From NCBI GenBank assembly GCA_905221605.1, contig CAJNDS010000957.1, positions 365,001 through 380,000 on the forward strand: a DNA stretch of 15,000 nucleotides. Direction: 5' to 3'. This document shows, piece after piece, positions 1-7,800 of the stretch (position 1 is the first letter of the stretch; each line of letters opens with the position of its first letter). This DNA comes from Symbiodinium natans (taxonomy: Eukaryota; Sar; Dinophyceae; Suessiales; Symbiodiniaceae). Under the pieces are notes generated by a model. It had not been told where the DNA came from, searched no databases, and saw nothing but the letters and a program-made list of their open reading frames with translations. The position numbers and the translations under genes are program-made.

Positions 1-27
1 TCTCTACAAATATGTGCAATATGAAGA

Positions 28-107
28 ATGTATGTATGTATGTATGTATGTATGTATGTATGTATGTATGTATGTATGTATGTATGTATGTATGTATGTA
101 TGTATGT
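28..107. repeat. (ATGT)n tetranucleotide microsatellite
   Basis: About 20 near-perfect units of ATGT run from 28 to 107 and decay into TGTG and TATGG afterwards. The open frame through it only translates to a Met-Tyr-Val-Cys repeat and is not a gene. Confidence 0.97.
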
Positions 108-555
108 GTGTGTATGGTATGTATGGTCTGCCTGCCTGCTGTGCTACAGAAGCGCTTCGCTGGTATGACATCCTGACGGTGTCTTTCTTTTTGTATTGAT
201 TGCTGTCGGTTGTTCAAGGATGGTTTCTGCTACGTGATGGGGTCTTAGCCCCGCTCAAAGGGGTGTGCTCCGTGTTTGGGTGCACACCTCCTCATAGAGG
301 ATGACACAACAAGCGCAGTAGAACCGAGTTCAATCCCGCGCCAAAAAAACAGCAGAGCAGTCTCGCGCTGTACAGTGCCGGCAGGTGCTTTCTCACATTA
401 AGCCACGACTTTGACGCCTGCGGCATACCAGAAGACTTGCGGACTGCAAGCAGCCGCTACGCAGCTTCTTCGGCTCGGCTCGGAGTGGTGTTCACTCGGC
501 TGAGCCTTGCGCGGCTGCCCTCACAGCCTCAGATATGCCATTCCCTTACGCTCCC
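108..555. other. Non-coding 3' flank of the minus-strand membrane protein gene
   Basis: No supportable gene lies here. It holds the region downstream of the minus-strand stop codon at 556-558, a short GC-rich inverted stretch near 240-265 (ggggtcttagcccc), and one copy of a dispersed repeat at 313-350. Plus-strand open frames here are antisense shadows of the membrane protein gene or low-complexity. Confidence 0.6.
313..350. repeat. Dispersed repeat, copy 1
   Basis: The blocks gcgcagtagaac, tcaatcccgcg and ccaaaaaa occur here in this order and recur in the same order at 3829-3890, where extra bases separate them. The gttcaatccc core resembles a pol III B box, so a tRNA-derived SINE tail is conceivable, but the flanking bases do not form a T-stem. 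Confidence 0.45.
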
Positions 556-1505
556 TTACGTTCCGTTTTGCGTTCCCCGGAGGCCCTTCTCTTCCTTCTC
601 CTGCTTCTTCTTGACCAGGCGGGCTCCGGAGCCTTGCACTTCATGCTCTTCGGCCTTCTGAGTCTTCGTGGCACCGCGAGGAGCAAGGTCGACACCGTAG
701 ACGTACACGGAGACGAGAGGGATGACAACCAGGCCAAAAAAGACGCCGATGTTCAAGCTGATGACGTAAGCCCTGAACAGCGCCCTGATGGAAGCCAACT
801 TGGCAAAGCCCATTGGGAGAATGCCTGCCAGTGTAGTAACGTAAGAAGCCAAGATGCCAACACCCGCACTTTTCATCGCAACGACGTAGCGCTGAGACCC
901 TGAGACACGGATGGCGCTGCTGGCCGGCGTGCAGGAAGCAGCTGCCACAACGAAGTGAAGGATGAAGTCAATCGTCGTGCCCGAAGAAATGAGCAAGGCC
1001 AAAGCCAAGACGAAGTCGATCTTGAAGCCAAAGAAGCCGTAGAGGCCGAAGGTCATCAGAGTCAGCATGGCGATGCACGGGGCCAAAAGTAGACCCAAAC
1101 GTGGCCCCAGGAACAGGAAGCAGAACACTGCCATCAGGATGTTCACGTTAATCAAGCTGGCCATAGTGTTGTTCAGCAGACTTTGCTTGGAGTCCAAGAC
1201 CCTGAAGACGTGTCCCGAGGAGAAAGCCCTCCCAACCTCCCACGGGTCACCAAAGGAGACGTCCTTCCAATAGTTTGTGTGGCGCTCCTGCAAGCGCTTC
1301 ACCTCCGAGGCCCACTCCTGAGCCAACCGACGAGCCTCCAAACTTGCCTTGTGGTCTTCCTCGAAGCTGTCTTCGGTCCAGAATACCTTCGCTCGGAAGG
1401 GGATTTTGACTCTGGTCCACTGGACACGCATCGTGCCCTTCCGATCCCGACCACCATCTTCATCCACGACAACATCTGGCTTGACGTGTGGAGCCAATGC
1501 TTGGT
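556..1505 (-). CDS. Patched/RND-like membrane protein, C-terminal coding segment
   Basis: This is the last coding segment of a minus-strand gene, ending at the stop at 556-558. The frame is open from 1671, but its first ~55 codons lie under a better-looking frame, so coding here probably begins near 1505. It encodes a hydrophilic loop with a charged EARRLAQEW stretch, then five hydrophobic segments (about 1161-1108, 1101-1033, 1017-946, 876-811 and 771-697). The GFKIDF...SSGTTIDFILHF pattern matches the GxxxD-type fourth helix of Patched, Dispatched and other RND-fold proteins, and the following helix-loop-helix also fits that half-repeat. The tail is charged and lysine-rich (KKKQEKEEKG). The family exports or distributes lipids and sterols using ion gradients; the substrate here cannot be told. 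Family assignment is by pattern recognition only. Confidence 0.75.
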
Positions 1506-1508
1506 TCA

Positions 1509-1709
1509 TGACAGCAGCTGGATGGTCAAGTAGCCGCAAAGGCCAATATCCGACAACACTCCGAGCATGGCACTCGCTATGCATATTGTGGCTGTGAACC
1601 AGTTCGTGGCATTGCACCACGAGTGATTCTCGAAGTTGATGAAGTGCATCGCCATTCCACAGAACAACCATACCAAGACAAATCCAAATCCACGAACAAA
1701 TAGCCCTCG
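1509..1709 (-). CDS. Patched/RND-like gene, internal exon with two membrane helices
   Basis: This minus-strand frame is open between an upstream TGA just before 1739 and a TGA at 1506-1508. It encodes two hydrophobic helices (FGFVLVWLFCGMAMHF and ATICIASAMLGVLSDIGLCG) separated by a loop with NHS and NAT glycosylation-type sequons. The second resembles the third helix of a sterol-sensing/Patched half. An acceptor-like CGTCAG precedes 1709. The link to the next segment is unresolved: its frame differs and almost no spacer is left, so either a very small intron or a frameshift is needed. Confidence 0.5.
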
Positions 1710-1822
1710 CTGACGAGCCCCCTCATAGTTTCCGAAAACTCAAACACCGAGGAAGTAGCTGAGATCTGAACATCAACTGAAGATGTTTTGCGATGCTCCA
1801 CTGCCCACAGGACAGCTCCCAC

Positions 1823-1926
1823 CTTCCAATCATCTGACAGCGACTCATAGTTGCAATAGAAGCTGTCTGTAAACTCAAAGTGTCCATAGTCCTCCTCCGG
1901 GTCCAAGTTCTGCTCGGGTCGTGCCG
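1823..1926 (-). CDS. Patched/RND-like gene, internal exon (luminal/extracellular loop)
   Basis: This short minus-strand segment is acidic and aromatic (DPEEDYGHFEF, DSFYCNYESLSDDWK), as expected for the first large extracytoplasmic loop. The proposed acceptor is GCAG before 1926 and the proposed donor AAG|GTGGG at 1823/1822. With these ends the phase fits both neighbours: one base carried from the upstream exon completes its first codon, and it ends on a whole codon. The same frame stays open to about 1723, so the donor is inferred from frame continuity. Confidence 0.45.
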
Positions 1927-2203
1927 CTGCACCCAGCCTTGAGAAGGTCGAGTTTCGGAAGCCTCTGTTTTTTGCCGGTCCCGTTCGTGAGAATTTCACG
2001 GTGAATCGCGAGTGCTTGCTCGTAGTATGGCGAATGCAGAAGGTTCTTCCCTCCTGGTATTGAGTACCTGGGCTCTTGGTAACGAACGTATATTAAGCTA
2101 CCGGAATAAGGGTTATATAGTGAAAAAATGTATCACCCTGATTATGGTAACTTAATCTAAGTTCTCCATTCACAGCGTTGTGACACCAGTGCAAGCAGGT
2201 GAT

Positions 2204-2260
2204 GGAGACAGAGAGACAGAGAGAGCGAGAGAGACAGAGACAGAGAGAGAGGGAGAGAAA
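2204..2260. repeat. GA-rich low-complexity tract
   Basis: Purine-rich GAGA/GACAGA run. It lies inside the proposed intron 1927-2283 of the minus-strand gene, so on the transcript it would be a polypyrimidine tract. Confidence 0.9.
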
Positions 2261-2283
2261 CATGTAAGTTCTTTAACATGCAC

Positions 2284-2389
2284 CCAGGTACATGACTGTC
2301 ACTTGACGCTCCAACTCCGGCACAGAGGCTTTGAAAATCCCTTCTCCTTCAAAGTAGTCCAATGCGGTCTGTGAATTCTGCTCCAGCAC
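2284..2389 (-). CDS. Patched/RND-like gene, internal exon after first membrane helix
   Basis: The minus-strand frame reads VLEQNSQTALDYF then EGEGIFKASVPELERQVTVMY. Placed after the DDVYEL end of the preceding segment, it resembles the region just after the first helix in Patched-type proteins, where an acidic motif ending in Leu is followed by an Asn/Ser-rich turn. The acceptor would be TTCTCAG before 2389 and the donor G|GTGCATG at 2284/2283. The phase is consistent on both sides. Confidence 0.5.
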
Positions 2390-2484
2390 CTGAGAACTCA
2401 AAGATTTCAGAACTGAAACATGGAGGGTTCTGGAGGGTTCTGGAAGATGGGAAAACAACTTGGCTCGAAAGTCCACCAAGACAC

Positions 2485-2748
2485 CAGCTCGTAAACGTCG
2501 TCTGCAAAGGATACAAGAGGTAGCCCTGTCATGCAGACCAATGCGAACAGGATCCCCGCAAAGCAGAACTTGCAAGCATGATCGGCGAGAAGGAGGCCCA
2601 AGTGGGCGAAAGTTGACTCCATCTCATCCCGCATCTTCTCGCTAAGATGATCCAAGAAGTCAAAGAAGGCATGGATGGGTCCATGAGAAGAGCCGGGATC
2701 CGCATGATGAAGCAAAGCCTCCCAGCGTGCTTTCTCAGCGTCCGCTTC
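2485..2748 (-). CDS. Patched/RND-like gene, exon with first membrane helix
   Basis: 88 codons on the minus strand. A charged amphipathic start (EADAEKARWEALLHHADPG) leads to a hydrophobic helix, FCFAGILFALVCMTGLPLV, followed by an acidic DDVYEL. The arrangement of a short cytoplasmic arm, LADHA turn, helix and acidic exit is typical of the N-terminus of Patched/RND proteins. The acceptor CGACAG precedes 2748; the donor CTG|GTGTCTTGG is at 2485/2484, giving a 95-nt intron to the next exon. The frame continues open to 2407, but that extension looks non-coding. Confidence 0.55.
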
Positions 2749-2877
2749 CTGTCGGCCCCGCGAGGAGTTTTGTCATCGATGTCATGGCTATTCTCTAAGC
2801 TCACCTACGCATGCTGTGGCACACACCTGCTAAAGCCAATGTTCGCATCCCATTACGATACTTTTCTACTCCGATGC

Positions 2878-2991
2878 CTCGTCCTCTGCGGCTTCTGGCT
2901 GCTCATCAATTTCCACCATGACAAGCGAATCTCTTCCAGACCCATTGGATGCAAACTCAATTCCTGCATCGGCGGGAGCTGTCATGGCCAT
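2878..2991 (-). CDS. Patched/RND-like gene, first exon with start codon
   Basis: From the ATG at 2991 the minus strand reads MAMTAPADAGIEFASNGSG, then an acidic stretch ending EAAEDE, a typical soluble cytoplasmic N-terminus. If the exon ends at 2878, the intron starts with GCATCGG and ends with GACAG, is 129 nt long and keeps phase 0. GC donors are known in dinoflagellates. Without splicing the frame stops at 2866-2868. The start choice is the first ATG of the acidic stretch; the frame is open further upstream to 3090. Confidence 0.4.
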
Positions 2992-3776
2992 CAGAGATCG
3001 GGGCGTGCGGTCAAGGGAATGCCGAACATTCAGGTGCTGCAGAACGCAGAGTTCTCCATACTTTCGTTTTGCCGCCAAGTAAAAAAGCATGCGATGTCAA
3101 GAGCCGAATTCATGCAAAGCAGCTGTGCTCCTCTGCTTTTTTCATCTGCACGACTATGGCTTTCGTGAGTAGCCCATGGGCTGTCGCGTCGACCTGTTCA
3201 CTGGGTACAGATCGAGGGCATCTGGCACATCCCGTAGCAACATTGACATCAGCAAGCACAGTTCTGCCTGTGGGACAAACGGAGTTTTGAAGTGACGCAG
3301 CAGAAAGGTCTGCCTGCAGCACTGTCCGATGCGTACCACGTGACACAACGCTCAAGGACACAACCCAGCATGCATGTGCTCTGCCTCCAGCTTCCCGAAG
3401 GAAAGCGGGGGGAGTCTCTCCCACAACCGTGCAAAGCTCAGGCATCCAAACTGCAATACAGTACATTGTCATGCTCAAATACAGTGCATCACATGTCGAG
3501 GTCTACGCGGTGTCCTAGAAATAATCGTGAAGCTTTGCTCTGTTGAAGGGCACGGGTAGGAGGATTGGAAAACTGATGCAGACTTCTCCGCAGCAATCTC
3601 GGGCTAGCGCGAGCACAGAGCATGTTTCCAGCCGTGGGTGCCGAGGGCGCGCACCTGTGTAGCTAAGGACAATTGTGTCTGCCAGCGGCTTGCCAGGATT
3701 CCCAAAAGCGATTAACCAGTTCTCTCACCAGGTTGTCAAATCATGTGCCGTGCGATTGATAGAAGACTGCATGAGT

Positions 3777-3794
3777 GCGCGCGCGCGCGCGCGC
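3777..3794. repeat. (GC)9 dinucleotide run
   Basis: Nine uninterrupted GC units, capable of Z-DNA or slippage. Confidence 0.95.
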
Positions 3795-3828
3795 AAAACG
3801 TTTTCTTCAGAAGTCCGCACGGGTATAT

Positions 3829-3890
3829 GCGCAGTAGAACGGATTGACGGATTCCCGGAGTCCAATCCCGCGATGTCCCATTCCAAAAAA
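3829..3890. repeat. Dispersed repeat, copy 2
   Basis: Starts with the same gcgcagtagaac as 313-324, then has about 20 extra bases before tccaatcccgcg and ttccaaaaaa. The shared block order suggests common descent from a short interspersed element. Confidence 0.45.
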
Positions 3891-4130
3891 GGAACTATTG
3901 GACCGGATAACCCCACATGTCACATTTGCATGGTGTGACAACATGTGTTCGGCGTGGTGTAATCGTATGGTCCGCGGCGGGTAAACGGAGCGGCGGGGCG
4001 AACGGAGTGGACGAACGGACGGGCTGGTGGGACACTTTCAAGTAGTTACAAGCTTTTCTTGACCAAATGCGGCAATGTCAGCTTTGCTCGCTGCACAAAC
4101 ATAGATAAAATCACAAGCGAATGAAATACG

Positions 4131-4167
4131 CGCGTGAATTTTATTATAAAATTGTGTGTTTCACGCG
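4131..4167. repeat. Inverted repeat around an AT-rich core
   Basis: CGCGTGAA at 4131-4138 pairs perfectly with TTCACGCG at 4160-4167. The spacer contains a second palindromic stretch, attttattataaaat, so either an outer or an inner hairpin can form. Confidence 0.7.
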
Positions 4168-4514
4168 TGAACGAAACCCTAACTCTCATATCTTGGTCTA
4201 ACCGTTCACACCCTTGGAATCGCATGCCAGGTTGACCGTGTAAAAGCCCTAATAGTATAATACTAAAGGCGTGAACAAAGGCAAGTTTACGCCCGCTTTG
4301 CTCACGAATTTACTCTTATATCGGGCTTTTATTGGGGCGGTCTCAATGAGTGGTGTGTCCGTACGCATGAAACGCAACCATTAATAATACTACAGCGTGC
4401 GTCCCTTACCTATAAATATTATAATGGGTGCTCTTCATGGACGGACTCTTGGGCAATTAAGGTGTCATGAGATTGATGGTGTACGAAAGGAAAAGCAAAG
4501 GTTAACCGCTCTCT

Positions 4515-4613
4515 CCCCCAAAGACCTAAATTTAGTATGTTTTAAAAGAAGAAGTGAACAAGTGAGTGCACGAAAACCCCCTTAAAATACCTAAATTTGG
4601 GGGTCTTTTGGGC
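4515..4613. repeat. Imperfect inverted repeat with ~32-nt arms
   Basis: The left arm (about 4515-4548) begins CCCCCAAAGACC and continues through TAAATTTAG. The right arm (about 4581-4613) is its imperfect reverse complement, with small indels. The loop is about 32 nt. It lies just upstream of the microsatellite that precedes the retroelement and could be the remnant of a small foldback element. Confidence 0.55.
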
Positions 4614-4683
4614 GCCCTTTTAATACTAATAATATTGCCCGCGCTTTCATTGTGCCAATATTATTATTATTGAAAGAGCATGA

Positions 4684-4845
<162 letters not shown>

Positions 4846-4851
4846 CTTAAG

Positions 4852-4864
4852 ATTCTGGCCCAAG
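4852..4864 (+). other. Possible relict of the dinoflagellate spliced leader
   Basis: ATTCTGGCCCAAG ends directly before the ATG at 4865. It matches the last 13 bases of the dinoflagellate spliced leader (ATTTTGGCTCAAG) at 11 positions; both differences are T-to-C. The upstream half of the leader is not recognisable. Such relicts mark genes that re-entered the genome through a trans-spliced mRNA. Confidence 0.35.
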
Positions 4865-7800
4865 ATGAGGATTTTATTTCTCGTAGCCGTAGCGAGCTTT
4901 CTTGGGTGCCTGGGTCCCAAGTCCCAGGGTCCAGCCATGGATCAGAATCGAGGGTTTCGGGAAGTAGCGCCCCCCGATGAAGCTGAGCAGCATGCGCAGC
5001 GAAGTCAGCTAACCATGAACAAAACCGGCAAGCGAAGCTACCAAAGAGCTTGTAAAGTTGCCCTGGCGAAGGGAGCAGCACTTTACAAAGGCCGTCTTCT
5101 GACAGCTCAGGCTCTAGGAGCTCATGAAGGACAATTCGCGTCTCCTGCGAAAGCGGAGAGGCGTTCTTTTCAACCGAACAGACAGATCCATCACAAATTT
5201 GACATGGAAGTCCTTACTTGGAACGCAGGCTCAATTACAAGTCGAGTTTGGAACGAGATTCTGGCCCTTTTGGCAACAACAGAGTACAAGAACATCAAAA
5301 TCGTTTTCCTGCAGGAATCGCATTGGCAGCAGGACCAGGTCTACAGCTCAGGCCCGTGGTCAGTCCTAACCTGTGGCTCAACAAGCAGACACAAGGCTGG
5401 CCTGGTTGTCTTGGTGCATAGCTCGCTGGCTCCTCTTTCAGAAATTCGCAGCACTTCCATTGTTCCAGGGCATTTGCAGCATGTCATGATCCCGTGGCAG
5501 AGATCCAGAATACATCTCCTGAACCTGTACCAGCACGTCTGGGATTCAAAGCTCTCGAAGACGGAAAACAGAGGCAGGAGAAAGGACGTGATGACACAGC
5601 TCGAAAATCGAATACAGAGAGTCCCAAAACGTGACTTCTTGATTGTGGCTGGGGATTTCAATGCGCATGCGGTGACTGAACGTCCTCATATCGGACCAAG
5701 TGTGCCTCATCGAGCACGGTTTGCAAATGCGGATGTGAAGACACTGCCCTCGCTCTGCAAATCCTGTGGACTAACTGCGCTGAACACATGGGCTTCTGGC
5801 CATCGCAGCACGTATGTTAACAGTGATGGCACATATTCCTCTCAGATCGATTTTTTGCTGGTCAGACTGCACGATGCTCGGAGGAGATCCAAAGAGGCCT
5901 ACTCGGATAATAACTTTCCTGTGGCTGCTTACAGAGATGGATCAAAACACTTTCCAGTGCGAGCCACTCTGTTCATTCCTCCTTACAATCCTACACCCAG
6001 CAAGCCACGGCCGTTTGATGCCACAGCCCTGGATGCGAGCTTTCGGCGGAAAGATGACAACTGGCAGGCATACTCACATCGTCTGACGGAAGCAGTGGTG
6101 AGGACAATGCAAGTGAGACCGTCTTGGCAAGAACTGGATGAAGTGATGGTCAGTGTATCAGCTGAGCACTATCCTCCTCCACGCAAGTCTCAGCCAGTAG
6201 CAGGTTCAATTCATCAGGAATATTGGAAGAAAGTACGGCAAATCCAGGCGCACAAGAGGGCTGGAACCGAGCATAATTCAGAATGCCAGCAGCTTGTGGA
6301 GGACATCAAGGAGGAGGCGCGGACTTTCAAAAAACAGCAAAAACAAAGAAAGCTAGAGAAGCAAGAGCAGTTGCTTCTACAAGCCCAGGAAGATAAAAGG
6401 CAACAATCCCACAAACTGGCTCATACTCTCAGGAAACTTGCTCCTTGGCGCCCAGTGCAGAGAGTCAACCTAAGGGATCAAGCAGGTGAGCCGCTTGATG
6501 CGGAGGCCACACTAAAAACTATGCGCGAATACTCGAGTCAAATCTTCTCCAAAAGTCCTCCTTTGCACTCAGTAGCTGCTGTGCCCAGAGCAGCGATCAC
6601 CGCCTTGCAGGTATCCTCACAAATCAAGACAGTGCCAGTGGGGAAAGCAGTCCCCAGCACCTCAGCCCCAGTATCAGCTTGGAAGAGTCTAGGTCCTGAA
6701 GCCCATGAACACATAGCAGGTCTAATCAACTCTGAGGTGTCCCAATCAGAAATTTCCCCTTATCTAAAGGACCCTCGAATTGCATGGATCCCCAAGCCGG
6801 GCAAGCCAGCCACCGCCATGCAAAACCTGAGGCCCATAGGAGTCATCAGCGTGCCAGGAAAAGTGCTAGCAGGCGCAGTGAAGACTCGCATTGCACCAGC
6901 ACTGAAGGTGAGCTCACAGCTTCAGCCTCAATTTGCGTACATCCGGCAGAGGGGGGTGCGGGACGCTATCGCGAAAGCATGTCAGCACCTTGATTTCGCG
7001 CAGCAGCTCCGTCAAGAGCATCGCAGGGACCTGCACAAGTCCCAACGCGGAGCCAGGCAGGCTCAGCTGTCAGGGGCACTCACTATTTCGGTTGATCTGA
7101 GCAAAGCTTTTGATTCTGTTAATAGACATGAGCTGCTAGCTGCCTTGGATCGCCTGGGAACAGACCCTGTTACGAAAGAACTGGTAGTTCAACTACACAG
7201 TGAGACCTCCTACAACATGGGCACAAGTGGACTAGAGATTCAAGTTCCCACTTCTTCAGGAATCAAACAAGGTTGCAAGCTAGCCCCGGCATTGTGGTCT
7301 GCGCTGACACTTCTAGTCATGAGCAGAATGGAGCAGAAATGGGGCCCAGATAGCAAGCAAGCTAGGGACATCCTAACGGTCTTTGCAGACGATTTCCTGC
7401 TCCAGGAAACCTTCTCGAGCTTTCCTGAACTTCAGAAAGTCCTGCTCAGAATAGAGGCTCTCTTTCAGTCTCTTGAGGACGTGGGGCTGGAAGTCAATCC
7501 AACGAAGTCCAAAGCCTTGCTAATGGTTCAGGGCACTCAGCAGTCCATCTTTCGCAAGAAGCACACGATGCGCAAAGAGAAGCAGTTGCACATCGTCCTT
7601 CCCTCAGGACATAAGATTCCGATTCATCACAAACTAACATATCTAGGGGTGCAGCTCAGCTATGGATCCTACAAAGACCAGACTGTTGACTATAGGATCG
7701 CCCAAGCTCAAGGCAAGTTTGAGCTACTTCGACACATCCTGTGCTCCACTAAGGCCTTGGAGGCTTCAAAGAAGTTGGAGATCTGGAGGGTCTATGTGGA

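Larger units (their letters stand above)
2992..4650. other. Intergenic region without supportable genes
   Basis: Short open frames on both strands overlap one another and show no recognisable protein. The interval holds a (GC)9 run, the second copy of a dispersed repeat, a GC-rich patch of related cgaacgga/aacggagcgg words at about 3980-4022, and an AT-rich island from about 4050 to 4680 with two inverted repeats. The island's composition (runs such as attttattataaaa, taatactaataatatt) differs clearly from the coding DNA on either side. Confidence 0.6.

Noticed and set aside
14-199. Open frame through the ATGT repeat
   Set aside because: Pure product of the microsatellite (Met-Tyr-Val-Cys repeats) with no protein-like remainder.
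313-350. tRNA gene suggested by gttcaatccc
   Set aside because: The bases beside the putative T-loop do not pair, and no A box or cloverleaf can be drawn upstream.
2647-3168. 173-codon plus-strand open frame
   Set aside because: It lies antisense to the exons of the minus-strand membrane gene and has no recognisable pattern of its own.
4174-4183. Telomere-like ccctaa word in the AT-rich island
   Set aside because: A single copy without tandem repetition is expected by chance.
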